Positions 8,358-17,946 are shown, numbered from the stretch's first letter. The stretch is DNA of 53,917 nt from Acidobacteriaceae bacterium (GCA_003140235.1 PLJN01000016.1:9889-63805), one strand, 5' to 3'. Numbers and translations are program-made. The notes: generated by a model from the letters alone, not told the origin.

Positions 8358-9302
8358 ATGTTACCCGAGATGATAATCGACTGTCTCGACAGCACCATAA
8401 CGCAGCAGGTTGAGCCAGCTTTCACGGAGTATGTGAAACGACAGCCGACGACCAAGTGGCTGATGTTTTCTGACTATGTCTTGGGGCATCCGGGCCGCCC
8501 GAATGATACGTTTGCGTTCTCTTTGATGCCCGGAGGAGTTCATCTCGATCCCCTGAACGCCGACTTTGCAGCAATCGCAACGAAAGACCTCAAGGACACA
8601 GGAGTCGTAGACGATTCTATGTTGCGGCTACTGGCCGACGAGCGTCTATTCAATTTCTGTTTCATCGTCAACCCTTCCAGAAAGATTGTCCCCAACATCG
8701 CAACACTGCGTCAGATGATGGATCAGAGCATTGCGATGCTGGAAAGTTGTGACGGCGCGGAAACTCACAAAAAAGTGATTGGTCAATTCAAAGCAATGCG
8801 GAACAAGGCGGCGTCATCGTCCTTTAATGTCCGGCTGCTCGAGAATATTATCTTGGCCACTACTTTCGCAGCTTTTCTTACGTTGCTGATTTGCAAGCAG
8901 GTGCGCGCAGAAGCGGTTGGGTGGTTCTCGGATAGGGATAGCATTACAGCCGCCCACCAAAGTATTGCGAAATGGTTTTATGGCATAGATGTATCGGCTT
9001 GTTGTCAAAGGCTGATGCAAGGATGGCGAGGCCCTGAAATCCTTGGAGTATGCGGTGAAGCCGAAGGAGGGAGTCCGTTGTGGTGTGATGCCCATCTTAG
9101 GGTGGCGGATCATGTTGCAGGCGTCGTGTCTGCATGGGACATAGAGCAGCACACGCTGCCAGCTAACCCTAAATATCTGCAGGTGTTTAATGAAGCAATT
9201 GTTGACCGACCCAATGTTAGCCTGCTGCAGTTACATTTCAATCAGCAAGACAACGAAATTACAGTATCCGCGTCATGTGTGACTGCCTCGCGTAAAAGCT
9301 AA
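8358..9302 (+). CDS. Hypothetical protein with one membrane segment
   Basis: A 314-aa protein I do not recognise. It has a soluble N-terminal half with hydrophobic and helical stretches (MFSDYVLGHPGRPNDTFAFSL near residue 36), a probable membrane helix IILATTFAAFLTLLIC at about 167-182, and a cysteine-containing C-terminal half. Base composition is visibly more AT-rich than the neighbours and it lies directly downstream of a tRNA gene, so it may have been acquired. Two ATGs (8358 and 8370) are possible starts, and no strong ribosome binding site is seen. Existence as a gene is inferred from its length and lack of a competing frame. Confidence 0.55.
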   Translation: MLPEMIIDCLDSTITQQVEPAFTEYVKRQPTTKWLMFSDYVLGHPGRPNDTFAFSLMPGGVHLDPLNADFAAIATKDLKDTGVVDDSMLRLLADERLFNFCFIVNPSRKIVPNIATLRQMMDQSIAMLESCDGAETHKKVIGQFKAMRNKAASSSFNVRLLENIILATTFAAFLTLLICKQVRAEAVGWFSDRDSITAAHQSIAKWFYGIDVSACCQRLMQGWRGPEILGVCGEAEGGSPLWCDAHLRVADHVAGVVSAWDIEQHTLPANPKYLQVFNEAIVDRPNVSLLQLHFNQQDNEITVSASCVTASRKS

Positions 9303-9354
9303 AGTCATCCGGAGCTCGCTTCGGAGCGTCGCAAGGTGTTTCACGGGACGAGTT

Positions 9355-9696
9355 TTATCTGCTCGGCCTGCGCTCTATTTTCTTGAGATCATTGTTTACC
9401 GTGGGCGAGTGGGGACTTCTTTCGTAAAGCAAAAGCGAGGTAGGGCGGCTCTGGTGGCATTCGCGACGGTATTCTTCGATAAGGCGGGGCACGTCAGCAT
9501 CGCTCAGCCCTAACGAACGGGCCTGCTGTTCTCCGTAAGCAAGAAGCCGCTGCCAGCGGCGGTCCTTCAGGTAGCGCTCGACTGCCTCGCACACCAGTTC
9601 TTCACGGGTGCGGTGTTCTTCACTTGCCGCGTCCTGCACTTCGGCTAGCAAAGAGGCTGGCATCTTTACCAACTCGGAATCGCTGCTTGTCTTCAT
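9355..9696 (-). CDS. Orphan ribbon-helix-helix (CopG-like) antitoxin
   Basis: A 113-aa protein whose N-terminal two thirds matches ribbon-helix-helix antitoxins: MPASLLAEVQDAASEEHRTREELVCEAVERYLKDRRW, then LLAYGEQQARSLGLSDADVPRLIEEYR. The ATG at 9696 fits the fold better than the longer frame from 9732. The tail after about residue 80 is not typical and may be read-through into decayed sequence. No toxin gene follows where one would be expected, so this looks like a remnant of a toxin-antitoxin pair. Confidence 0.7.
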   Translation of the reverse strand: MKTSSDSELVKMPASLLAEVQDAASEEHRTREELVCEAVERYLKDRRWQRLLAYGEQQARSLGLSDADVPRLIEEYRRECHQSRPTSLLLYERSPHSPTVNNDLKKIERRPSR

Positions 9697-9775
9697 ATAT
9701 CGAAGTGTAAGAGGGTGATTTGTTACTGTCAAACCGGCTTCGTAAATACATGAGACGCAGGCAAATGAATCTGGA

Positions 9776-9811
9776 TTGACCGTAAAGTCATTTTTTTATA
9801 CTATTGAGTCA
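9776..9811 (+). promoter_or_regulatory. Promoter and candidate operator of the tetR-efflux operon
   Basis: A -35 TTGACC (9776-9781) is followed by -10 candidates TATACT (9797-9802, 15-bp spacing) or TACTAT (9799-9804, 17-bp spacing). TGAC-N6-GTCA (9777-9790) is an inverted repeat overlapping the -35 box, and TGAGTCA (9805-9811) adds a third related half-site before the ATG. TetR-family repressors commonly autoregulate through such sites. Binding is inferred. Confidence 0.5.
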
Positions 9812-9815
9812 TTCC

Positions 9816-10433
9816 ATGTCGGAATTAGCACAGCCCGCCAAATTGAAGAAGCAGGTAGTCTCCGAGTTCCGCCAATCGGAAATCATTACTGCTGCCCGGA
9901 AAGTTTTTGCCGAAAAGGGATATGTGGCGAGCACAGTGGACGAGATCGCAGCCCAAGCGGCCATGGCGAAGGGTACTGTTTACCTTTACTTCGACTCAAA
10001 AGAGCTCATTTACAACGCGGTGCTGGCGAACGATCTGGAAACCTTGCACAGGCTTACGCTGGAAGAGATTGCAGCAGCCGGGACCGTGCTGGAGAAGATC
10101 GCGGCCTACATCAATGCGCGATTTGATTATTGTGAGGAGCGCCGGGATTTTTTCCGCATCATGTTCATCGAGCCCTTCGGGTCTCCGGTGCTGAGCAAGG
10201 CCAAGGCTCGGGAGTGGCTGCGCGAGCCGGTGCGAATGCTCACCGTCGCGATTGACGACGCAATTTCCACCAACCAGATTCGGCGCTGGCCGGCGGAAGT
10301 TCTGGCGTGGACGATCGCCGATCTGACCACAGGCGCTTTGCAGCGCCGTCTGGCTACCATGCCGAACACCACAGCCCGCGAAGATGCCGACTTTCTGATG
10401 AACTTTGTTTATGCCGCGTTACGAGCAAGCTGA
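9816..10433 (+). CDS. TetR-family transcriptional repressor of an efflux operon
   Basis: A 205-aa regulator. The N-terminal helix-turn-helix reads AARKVFAEKGYVASTVDEIAAQAAMAKGTVYLYFDSKELI (about residues 22-61), the classic TetR DNA-binding domain. The C-terminal ligand-binding helices include FFRIMFIEPFGSP and a tail (ADFLMNFVYAALRAS) seen in regulators of RND pumps. ATG at 9816 is preferred over an upstream TTG at 9804. The efflux adaptor gene starts 20 bp downstream, so repressor and pump are probably one transcript repressed in the absence of a drug-like ligand. Confidence 0.9.
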   Translation: MSELAQPAKLKKQVVSEFRQSEIITAARKVFAEKGYVASTVDEIAAQAAMAKGTVYLYFDSKELIYNAVLANDLETLHRLTLEEIAAAGTVLEKIAAYINARFDYCEERRDFFRIMFIEPFGSPVLSKAKAREWLREPVRMLTVAIDDAISTNQIRRWPAEVLAWTIADLTTGALQRRLATMPNTTAREDADFLMNFVYAALRAS

Positions 10434-10453
10434 AAGAAGAAAGGACCACTGAG

Positions 10454-11629
10454 ATGCAGCCGCCTGTTTCAACCTTGAGTATTCGACTTGCGAATTCCGC
10501 ATTGACTAACGCGCCCGTGCGGACCGGCCTCAGTGTTCTTTTCTTGTTCGCACTTCTGGCACTCGTCGGCTGCAAAGGTGTGACGGCAGCTCCTCCATCC
10601 AAACCACCCGAGGTCGAGGTAGCGGATGTTTTGCAGAAAGATGTTCCCATCGTCAGCGAATGGACGGCCACGCTGGATGGTTATGTAAACGCGCAGATCC
10701 AACCGCGAGTTGCAGGCTACCTGACAAAGCAGGATTACAAAGAAGGCTCGTACGTGCACAAAGGGCAGGTGCTTTTTGAGATTGATCCGCGGCCATTTGT
10801 GGCGATCCTGAACCAGATGAAAGGGCAACTGGCGCAGGCGGAAGCAGCGCTGGGTAAAGCCCAACAGGACGTGAAGCGCGACACACCGCTGGCCGAGGCC
10901 CGCGCAATTGCTCAGAGTCAGATGGACAACGACATTCAAGCTGAACTGGGAGCCAAGGCCGCGGTGGAGACAGCACGCGCGGCAGTGGAGCAGGCACAGC
11001 TCAATGTCGGATTCACCAAGGTCACGTCGTTGATTGACGGAATCGCCGGCATCGCGCAAACGCAGATCGGCAACCTGGTAAGCAACACGACTGTGCTGAC
11101 GTCGGTCTCGCAGGTGAATCCGATCAAAGCATATTTCTCGATCAGCGAGCAGCAGTACATGGTGTCGCAAGGTGGAAGCCACAGTGGTCCTCAGCAGGAC
11201 GCGTGGAAAGGCGTAAAGCTGAAACTCGTGCTCTCTGACGGAACCACATTTCCGCAACAGGGAGTGTTCCTGCTGGCGGACCGGCAGGTTGACGTGAACA
11301 CTGGAACGATCCGGGTTGTAGGTTCGTTTCCCAATCCTAACAACCTTCTTCGTCCCGGGCAATTTGGCCGCGTGGTGGCGGAGATGGGGACGCAAAAATC
11401 AGCGCTACTGGTGCCGCAACGTGCTGTGACTGAATTGCAAGGAAGTTTTCAACTGGCAGTCGTGGGCGCTGACAACAAAGTGAACCTCCGTCCGGTGAAA
11501 GTAGGACCGACGATTGGGAAGATGTTGATCATTCAAGACGGATTGAAACCCGGAGAACGCGTGGTTGTCGAGGGCCTGCAAAAAGTGAGAGAAGGCACCG
11601 TCGTAACACCCAAAGCAGCGAACCTGTAA
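10454..11629 (+). CDS. RND efflux periplasmic adaptor lipoprotein (MexA/AcrA type)
   Basis: A 391-aa membrane-fusion protein. A signal sequence with lipobox LVGC near residue 36 predicts anchoring by a lipid in the inner membrane. EVADVLQKDVPIVSEWTATLDGYVNAQIQPRVAGYL and YVHKGQVLFEIDPRPF form the first half of the lipoyl domain, then come the alpha-hairpin (QLAQAEAALGKAQQDVKRDTPLA), the second lipoyl half and a beta-barrel region (GQFGRVVAEMG). The start at 10454 follows AAAGGA and gives the expected signal sequence; the open frame upstream overlaps tetR and is spurious. It links the pump and channel encoded downstream. Confidence 0.93.
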   Translation: MQPPVSTLSIRLANSALTNAPVRTGLSVLFLFALLALVGCKGVTAAPPSKPPEVEVADVLQKDVPIVSEWTATLDGYVNAQIQPRVAGYLTKQDYKEGSYVHKGQVLFEIDPRPFVAILNQMKGQLAQAEAALGKAQQDVKRDTPLAEARAIAQSQMDNDIQAELGAKAAVETARAAVEQAQLNVGFTKVTSLIDGIAGIAQTQIGNLVSNTTVLTSVSQVNPIKAYFSISEQQYMVSQGGSHSGPQQDAWKGVKLKLVLSDGTTFPQQGVFLLADRQVDVNTGTIRVVGSFPNPNNLLRPGQFGRVVAEMGTQKSALLVPQRAVTELQGSFQLAVVGADNKVNLRPVKVGPTIGKMLIIQDGLKPGERVVVEGLQKVREGTVVTPKAANL

Positions 11630-11647
11630 CAGAAGGGCAGGCGGCCG

Positions 11648-14600
11648 ATGGCCAAATTTTTTGTAAACCGTCCGATCGTGGCAATGGTAATTTCCATTGT
11701 CACGGTGTTGGCTGGGCTCGTCTCCATGGGCAAGCTGCCGCTGGCGCAGTTCCCGCAGATCGTTCCACCGCAGATCATCGTCGGCACAACGTTCACCGGA
11801 GGCGATGCCACCACCATTGAGCAATCGGTAGCCACGCCGATGGAGCAACAACTCAACGGCGTGGACAACATGCTCTACATGCAGTCCACCAATGCCAATG
11901 ACGGTACCCTGCAAGAGACCGTGACGTTCGACGTTGAAAGCGATCCCACTACCGACCAAGTCAACGTGCAGAACCGTCTGGCACAGGCGCAACCCAATCT
12001 TCCGCCCGACGTAAACCAGTTCGGCGTGACGCTGCGCAAATCCACGGGCTTCCCCATGATGCTGGTGGCGCTGTATTCACCCAAGGGTTCGTACAACTCG
12101 CTGTTCCTGGCGAATTACGCCAACATCAATATTAACGATGCACTCTACCGCATACCTGGCGTGGGCGAAGTCAGGGTATTCGGGGCCGGCGACTATGCAA
12201 TGCGTATCTGGATCAAGCCCGACGTCCTCGCCAAGCTTGGGCTCACGGTCCCAGACATAACGAAAGCCGTCCAGCAGCAGAACAACGTGAACCCCGCGGG
12301 CCAGGTCGGTGCGGAGCCTGCGCCACCGGGCAATGAAATGACGTACACGGTGCGGGCGCAGGGCAGACTGATCACAGCCGACCAGTTCGGCGAGATTGTG
12401 GTGCGTTCCAATCCGGATGGCTCGCTGGTGCGACTGAAAGACGTAGCGCGAATCGAGTTGGGTGCTGTGAACTACCAGCAAGTAGCACGTATGAACGGCA
12501 AGCCGACATGCATCATCGTAGTGTTCCAGGCGCCGGGATCAAACGCCATCGCAGTTGCCGACGGCGTGCAGACGGTAATGAACGGGATGAAGCAGCGCTT
12601 TCCCGCCGATCTGGATTATGTGACTTCGCTGGACACTACGCGGCCGGTGCGAGAGGGAATCAAGGAAATCGTTCTCACTTTGACGGAAGCCATGGTGCTG
12701 GTGATTTTTGTCGTCTACCTGTTTTTGCAGAACTGGAGAGCGACATTGATTCCGATGATCGCTGTCCCGGTTTCGCTCATCGGAACGTTTGCGTTCTTTC
12801 CATTTCTGGCTTTTTCCATCAACACTTTATCTTTGTTCGGGCTAGTGCTGGCCATAGGACTCGTCGTGGATGACGCGATCGTCGTTGTGGAGGCCGTGGA
12901 GCACCACATAGAAGAAGGAATGAGTCCACGGGACGCGACTCTTCAGGCGATGAGGGAAGTGTCGGGTCCGGTCATCGGCATCGCGCTAATTTTGTCCTCG
13001 GTGTTTGTGCCGATCGCCTTCATGAGCGGGATTCAGGGCAGGTTGAATAAGCAGTTCGCAGTCACCATCGCGATCTCGGTATTGATCTCGGCGTTCAATG
13101 CGTTGACGCTTTCGCCGGCCTTGTCCGCCATGCTGTTGCGGCCGAGAAAGAAATCGAATTCGCCGCTGGCGCGATTCTTTGCGACGTTCAACCGCGGGTT
13201 TGATAAAGCCACCAGAGGATATGGCAACGTAAGCAACATCCTGATTCGCAAGGCAGTGATCGGCGTTTTGATATTGGTCGGATTTGTGTTGATTGACGGC
13301 GTGGTCGGCCGCAAGCTGCCGACCAGCTTTCTTCCCGAGGAAGATTATGGATACTTCCTGCTGAATGCCCAGCTTCCTCCGGCGGCCTCCCTGGCACGCA
13401 CGGACCAGGTGTGCCAGAAAATTGAAGGGATTCTGGCCAGGACCGAAGGCGTGCAGTACGTGAGCCGCGTGGCGGGCTTCAGCCTTTTGACGCGCGTGGC
13501 ATCGTCGTATAACGGTTTCTTCTTCGTGGCGCTGAAGCCGTGGGATGAGCGCCGCTCAAACGGGCTTGAGGCCAGGCAGATTGTGGAGAAACTCAACAAG
13601 CAGCTTGCTTCCGACGTGCCCGAGGCCAACGCTTTCGGTTTTATGCCGCCGGCGATTCCAGGTCTTGGATCTGCCGGTGGTTTTTCTTTCTGGCTGCAGG
13701 ACCGTAGCGGCGGATCGGTGGATTATCTCGACCAGAACCTCAAGAAATTCTTGACGGCCGCGCGCAAACGTCCCGAACTCCAGGGCGTGAACGCTTCGTT
13801 CGCAACGAACATTCCACAAATCTATGCGGACGTGGACCGCGATAAGGTGCTGAAACAAAGTGTCGCGGTGGGCGACGTGTACCAGACCATGCAGGCCTTT
13901 CTCGGCGGCCTGTTCGTGAACCAATTCAACCGGTTCGGACGGCAATGGAAAGTGTTCGTCGAAGCTGAGGGAGCGGACCGGGCCAACACCGACGCTATTG
14001 GCCAGTACTACGTGCGCAGCAGCAAAGGCGGCATGGTCCCGCTTTCAGCGGTGGTGACCACCAAACCAACGACCGGTCCCGAATACACCAACCGCTTCAA
14101 TCTGTATCGCGCTGCACAAGTGCTGGGGACCGCTGCGCCCGGCTATAGCTCGGGCCAGGCCATGGACGCGCTCGAGCAGGTAGCGAAAGAAACGCTTCCC
14201 GCGGACATGGGATATGACTGGGGCGATCTCTCATACCAGGAAAGAAAAGCTTCCGGTGCGGCTGGCCCTATTTTTGCGCTATCACTGTTACTGGTATTTC
14301 TGATTCTGGCCGCGCTGTATGAAAGCTGGGCGCTGCCGTTTTCTGTTCTGCTGTCGGTCCCCATTGCGGTGTTTGGCGCATTTCTTGGGTTGCAGCTGCG
14401 CCATTTTGATCTCGACGTGTACGCGCAGATCGGGCTGATCATGCTGATTGGTCTCTCCGCCAAGAACGCAATTCTGATTGTGGAGTTCGCCAAGATCGAG
14501 CATGAAAAAGGAAGAGATCTGGTGGAGGCCGCACTCGCCGGAGCCAAGCTTCGCCTGCGGCCGATTCTCATGACCTCGTTCGCATTCATTCTGGGTTGCG

Positions 14601-14815
14601 TGCCTTTGTGGATTGCGTCCGGATCGGGCGCAGCGGGGCGGCGCATTCTGGGCACGGTGGTCATCACCGGCATGCTGGCCGCGACTTGTATTGCCATCTT
14701 TATTATCCCGATGCTGTTTGTGGTGGTGGAAAAGATCGCGGCACGAACGCGGCGCACTTCGCGGACGCCAGCGCCGGCCATGCCTGATCCGTCACCGACC
14801 GGAGCTCACGATTAG
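11648..14815 (+). CDS. RND multidrug efflux transporter, HAE1 family (AcrB/MexB type)
   Basis: A 1,055-aa proton-driven inner-membrane pump, full length for the family. It opens with the typical [18 protein letters not shown]. The porter domain has [26 protein letters not shown]. The proton-relay Asp pair sits in [19 protein letters not shown], and the matching Lys lies in [23 protein letters not shown]. Two sets of six membrane segments flank two large periplasmic loops. The adaptor gene ends 18 bp upstream and the outer-membrane channel begins 7 bp downstream. Substrate range cannot be read from sequence; organic compounds are expected for HAE1. Confidence 0.95.
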   Translation: MAKFFVNRPIVAMVISIVTVLAGLVSMGKLPLAQFPQIVPPQIIVGTTFTGGDATTIEQSVATPMEQQLNGVDNMLYMQSTNANDGTLQETVTFDVESDPTTDQVNVQNRLAQAQPNLPPDVNQFGVTLRKSTGFPMMLVALYSPKGSYNSLFLANYANININDALYRIPGVGEVRVFGAGDYAMRIWIKPDVLAKLGLTVPDITKAVQQQNNVNPAGQVGAEPAPPGNEMTYTVRAQGRLITADQFGEIVVRSNPDGSLVRLKDVARIELGAVNYQQVARMNGKPTCIIVVFQAPGSNAIAVADGVQTVMNGMKQRFPADLDYVTSLDTTRPVREGIKEIVLTLTEAMVLVIFVVYLFLQNWRATLIPMIAVPVSLIGTFAFFPFLAFSINTLSLFGLVLAIGLVVDDAIVVVEAVEHHIEEGMSPRDATLQAMREVSGPVIGIALILSSVFVPIAFMSGIQGRLNKQFAVTIAISVLISAFNALTLSPALSAMLLRPRKKSNSPLARFFATFNRGFDKATRGYGNVSNILIRKAVIGVLILVGFVLIDGVVGRKLPTSFLPEEDYGYFLLNAQLPPAASLARTDQVCQKIEGILARTEGVQYVSRVAGFSLLTRVASSYNGFFFVALKPWDERRSNGLEARQIVEKLNKQLASDVPEANAFGFMPPAIPGLGSAGGFSFWLQDRSGGSVDYLDQNLKKFLTAARKRPELQGVNASFATNIPQIYADVDRDKVLKQSVAVGDVYQTMQAFLGGLFVNQFNRFGRQWKVFVEAEGADRANTDAIGQYYVRSSKGGMVPLSAVVTTKPTTGPEYTNRFNLYRAAQVLGTAAPGYSSGQAMDALEQVAKETLPADMGYDWGDLSYQERKASGAAGPIFALSLLLVFLILAALYESWALPFSVLLSVPIAVFGAFLGLQLRHFDLDVYAQIGLIMLIGLSAKNAILIVEFAKIEHEKGRDLVEAALAGAKLRLRPILMTSFAFILGCVPLWIASGSGAAGRRILGTVVITGMLAATCIAIFIIPMLFVVVEKIAARTRRTSRTPAPAMPDPSPTGAHD

Positions 14816-14822
14816 GACCACA

Positions 14823-16226
14823 ATGAAAAGAATTACTGCCATCGCTTTGCTATCGTCATTTCTCGCCATTACAGGTTGTGCGGTTGGCCCGCGTTATAAA
14901 CGTCCGGACGTTGACGTTCCTGTTGCTCATCGTGGCATTGACGAAGAGAATGCGGGCAAGACTGAAGCCGCCTCACTGGCCGACCAGAAATGGTGGGACG
15001 TTTTTCAAGACCCGCAGTTGCAACAACTCGAACGCACGGCCATCGAGCAGAACTATGACGTGCGCATTGCCGCAACGCGGATTCTTCAAGCACAGGCGCA
15101 GTTGGGGATTACCCGATCCAACCAGTTTCCGCAGATCAATGCCGGGGCGTCGGTTGATGTGCAGCGCAACGCGGCACAGCCTGTACAGCCCGTGGCGACT
15201 AACGGGAGCGCGGGGCAGTTGAGTTTGTCCGCCGCCTGGCAGCTTGATTTTTGGGGAAAGTACCGGCGCGCCACGGAAGCGGCCCGCGCCAATCTGCTGG
15301 CCAGCGAGTGGGCGCGAAAGCAGGTCATGAGCACACTGGTCAGCGATGTGGCCACAGCTTATTTTCAACTGCGGGAACTCGACCTTGAACTGGAGATTTC
15401 ACAACGCACGCTGGCTTCGCGGCGAGACTCCCTCAAGCTGACCCAGCTACTCGCCGACCATGGAGCGACTTCCATGCTCGATGTGCGCCAGGCGGAACAG
15501 CTTGTGTACACCGCTGCCGAGCAGGTGCCGAACCTGCAACGGCGCATTGAGCAGCAGGAAAACCTGCTGAGCACTCTGCTCGGGAAAAACCCGGGGCCGA
15601 TAGCGCGAGGACTGAAGTTGACGGAGCAACCGCACGCCCCGCAAGTCCCGGCCGGGTTGCCATCCGCGCTGCTGGAGCGGCGTCCGGACATTCGCCAGGC
15701 GGAGCAGCAACTCGTGGCTGCCAACGCGCAAATCGGCGTTGCCAAGGCGGCCTACTTTCCGCAGATTACTCTGACCGGCGATGGCGGTTTGCAGAGCCCG
15801 GCACTTACCAACCTGTTTACCGGACCAGCGGGATTCTTCAGTCTTGGTGGAGCGCTGACGCAACCGATTTTCAACGCAGGACGCACCCGCTCAACCGTGA
15901 AGCTCACGGAGGCGCAGAAAGAGGAAGCGGTGCTGGTTTACAAGCAAACTATCCAGCAATCGTTTCGCGATGTTTCCGACTCGCTGATTGCGTACACGAA
16001 GAACCAGGAATTCCGGCAACAACAGCAACTTTTGACCGATGCGGCCCAGGATGCGGCACGTCTTTCGGATATCCGCTACAAAGGCGGGGCGACAAGCTAC
16101 CTGGAAGTGCTGACCAGCCAGACCAATTTCTTGTCCGCCGAGCTTAATCTGACGCAGGCGCAATTGAATGAACTGAATTCGTTTGTCCAGCTCTACCGCT
16201 CGCTCGGGGGAGGCTGGCAGCAGTAG
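14823..16226 (+). CDS. Outer-membrane efflux lipoprotein, NodT/OprM type
   Basis: A 467-aa TolC-like channel. The N-terminus MKRITAIALLSSFLAITGC is a lipoprotein signal with lipobox ITGC, followed by AVGPRYKRPDV, the hallmark of the NodT family. The two outer-membrane efflux repeats are visible, with WWDVFQDPQLQQLERTAIEQN and the later RRPDIRQAEQQLVAANAQIGVAKAAYFPQ. The ATG at 14823 is chosen because it gives the signal. The longer open frame overlaps the pump gene. With the adaptor and pump it forms a complete tripartite envelope-spanning system. Confidence 0.94.
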   Translation: MKRITAIALLSSFLAITGCAVGPRYKRPDVDVPVAHRGIDEENAGKTEAASLADQKWWDVFQDPQLQQLERTAIEQNYDVRIAATRILQAQAQLGITRSNQFPQINAGASVDVQRNAAQPVQPVATNGSAGQLSLSAAWQLDFWGKYRRATEAARANLLASEWARKQVMSTLVSDVATAYFQLRELDLELEISQRTLASRRDSLKLTQLLADHGATSMLDVRQAEQLVYTAAEQVPNLQRRIEQQENLLSTLLGKNPGPIARGLKLTEQPHAPQVPAGLPSALLERRPDIRQAEQQLVAANAQIGVAKAAYFPQITLTGDGGLQSPALTNLFTGPAGFFSLGGALTQPIFNAGRTRSTVKLTEAQKEEAVLVYKQTIQQSFRDVSDSLIAYTKNQEFRQQQQLLTDAAQDAARLSDIRYKGGATSYLEVLTSQTNFLSAELNLTQAQLNELNSFVQLYRSLGGGWQQ

Positions 16227-16247
16227 CCGGTTCACAGGCCACTCCGG

Positions 16248-16350
16248 GGGCCGTGCGTCTCCTCGTGTCTACTATTGATCTCATTGGATCTGCCAGCGGC
16301 AGTACACTTGTTTTGAGGAAGGTCGAGAGCTGTAAAGGAAAATGCTCCTC
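16248..16350 (+). repeat. Duplicated upstream region, copy 1 (contains a tRNA-Val 3'-end-like segment)
   Basis: This 103-bp stretch before the first TPR gene is nearly the same as 17920-18023 before the second, from GTCTACTATTGATCTCATT to TGTAAAGGAAAATGC. Positions 16257-16276 match the tRNA-Val 3' end (8242-8261) at 18 of 20 bases. A shared AAGGA ribosome-binding site lies at the right end. No convincing promoter could be chosen. Confidence 0.8.
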
Positions 16351-17889
16351 ATGAAGCAGGTTGCCTTGTTGCGAAGAATGTTGCGAGTGATCTTTATGTG
16401 CCAAGGTGCGACGAGACGTGCGGCCTGTATTGCTTTGTTGTTCATGATTGCGGTTTCATGCAGTTATGCGCAACAGACAGAAACCGCGGAGAATCACATC
16501 AATCTCGGCAATGCGCTCTATAACAAGGGCGACTTGAACGGGGCTATCGCTGAATACCAGGCTGCGCTCCGGCTCAATCCCAACGATGCTCATGCCCACA
16601 ACATTCTCGGCAATGCGCTCGGATCCAAGGGCGACTTGAACGGGGCCATCGCGGAATACCAGGCTGCGCTCCGGCTCAATCCCAATCATGTTGAGGCACA
16701 CCGTAGTCTCCTTTCGCGCCTAATCGGCTTCCTGAAAGACCTTCGCGAGCAACTTACCTTGAATCGCATCGTGCTAGCTCTGTTTGTTCTGCCCGTGCTC
16801 TTCTATATTTACCGCGAACTCACTCGCGACGCTCTCATCATTGAACCCTTTAGCGTTCCCAAACATTTTGAGGAGGCTGGACTCACGCCTGAGATCGTGG
16901 CCAACCGGATTAGTGACGCAATCCTCCAAATTGAAACAAACGCGCAGACCCGGATGAAAAAGGACAACCTCACATCGCTGCACGATGAGGGGTCAACACC
17001 GGATGTAGAAATACCGGGGACAAAACTAGGTTTAAAAACGCTCGTTGAAGTAACCCGAGCCGTTTTTGGAATCTATCTAAAGCACGTCAGCGGCGACATT
17101 GTTGCTCTTGCAAGTGCTGAATCTCCCGCGACCAAGGCGCAAGTCAAGGCCACTGTCTATATCACGCAAGGTCGAAACAGGAGTCATGCCGTGAGTCTCG
17201 TCGTAGGCACCGACGACATTGATGTCCTGGCGCAAGGCACGGCGGAAATGATTTTGGGGCAGGTCAATCCGTACATACTGGCCGTATATCGATACGGCCA
17301 CGGTGAGGTCGAGAAAGCCGTCGAACTTGTTCAGCGTATGATTCAAGATCCGTCCGAGGATCGCAGCCACGTAGCGGCCGGTTTCAATTTCTTGGGCGTC
17401 GTGCTCACTCAACAAAACAAGTACGACGAAGCAGTCGCCAAATATGAGAAGGCCATCGAGATTGACCCCAGAGATGCTATTGCTTACTTCAACTGGGGCG
17501 TCGTGCTCTCTGAACAGAAAAAATACGACGAAGCGGTCGCCAAGTATCAGAAGGCCATCGAGCTCGATCCGAAACTTGCGCCTGCTTATAACAACTGGGG
17601 TCGCGTGCTCTATTACCAGAAAAAGTACGAGGAAGCCGTGGCCAAGTATCAGAAAGCTATCGAGCTTGATCCGAAAAACGCTGACGCTTATAACAACTGG
17701 GGTCGCGTGCTCTATTACCAGAAAAAGTACGAGGAAGCTGTGGCCAAGTATCAGAAGGCCATCGAGCTCGATCCGAAACTTGCGCCTGCTTACAACAACT
17801 GGGGCAACGTGCTCAGAGACCAGAAAAAGGACGACGAAGCTGAGGAAAAGTTTGCTAAAGCTCGCGAGCTTTCCCAAGGGCCACGGTAG
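16351..17889 (+). CDS. Exported/membrane TPR-repeat protein with an internal unknown domain
   Basis: A 512-aa protein. It has an N-terminal hydrophobic signal ending near SCSYAQQ, two 34-residue TPR units (LNGAIAEYQAALRLNPN), a membrane helix (RIVLALFVLPVLFYIY), an unrecognised domain of about 190 aa, and five C-terminal TPR units (KKYDEAVAKYQKAIELDP type). It probably acts as a protein-protein scaffold on the membrane. The start at MKQV (16351) is preferred over the ATG at 16342 because the paralogue at 18024 has a 1-bp difference that puts the earlier ATG out of frame while MKQV is conserved. The 3' repeats are nearly identical in DNA, a sign of recent expansion. Confidence 0.85.
   Translation: MKQVALLRRMLRVIFMCQGATRRAACIALLFMIAVSCSYAQQTETAENHINLGNALYNKGDLNGAIAEYQAALRLNPNDAHAHNILGNALGSKGDLNGAIAEYQAALRLNPNHVEAHRSLLSRLIGFLKDLREQLTLNRIVLALFVLPVLFYIYRELTRDALIIEPFSVPKHFEEAGLTPEIVANRISDAILQIETNAQTRMKKDNLTSLHDEGSTPDVEIPGTKLGLKTLVEVTRAVFGIYLKHVSGDIVALASAESPATKAQVKATVYITQGRNRSHAVSLVVGTDDIDVLAQGTAEMILGQVNPYILAVYRYGHGEVEKAVELVQRMIQDPSEDRSHVAAGFNFLGVVLTQQNKYDEAVAKYEKAIEIDPRDAIAYFNWGVVLSEQKKYDEAVAKYQKAIELDPKLAPAYNNWGRVLYYQKKYEEAVAKYQKAIELDPKNADAYNNWGRVLYYQKKYEEAVAKYQKAIELDPKLAPAYNNWGNVLRDQKKDDEAEEKFAKARELSQGPR
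17527..17812 (+). repeat. Tandem 102-bp coding repeats in the TPR gene
   Basis: Nearly three successive 102-bp (34-codon) units here are almost identical, for example AACTGGGGTCGCGTGCTCTA and CGAGGAAGC in neighbouring units. Such low divergence at synonymous positions shows recent unequal crossing-over or slippage. The copy number is likely to vary between strains and to be a weak point for assembly. Confidence 0.8.
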
Positions 17890-17946
17890 AGGGTCAAGAA
17901 TTCGAGCCTGCCCCGGCGTGCCGTGGGTCTCCACGTGTCTACTATT
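17881..17946 (+). repeat. tRNA-Val 3'-half-like remnant at the first TPR gene's stop
   Basis: CACGGTAGAGG-TCA-TTCGAG at 17881-17909 follows the tRNA-Val 3' half (8218-8245) with about 24 of 29 bases matching. After about 17 unrelated bases, 17927-17946 matches the tRNA 3' end again. The TAG stop of the TPR gene lies within this stretch. It cannot fold as a tRNA because the 5' half is missing. Origin from the tRNA at 8183 is inference. Confidence 0.5.

Noticed and set aside
10307-10453. Longer N-terminus for the efflux adaptor
   Set aside because: The extension overlaps tetR, is Arg/His/Cys-rich, and hides the lipoprotein signal that begins at 10454.
16257-16276. A second tRNA gene
   Set aside because: Only the 3' end resembles tRNA-Val. 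No D arm, anticodon stem or matching acceptor 5' strand is present upstream.
17527-17812. Non-coding satellite repeat
   Set aside because: The period is exactly 34 codons in frame and encodes consensus TPR units, so it is an expansion of a coding repeat.
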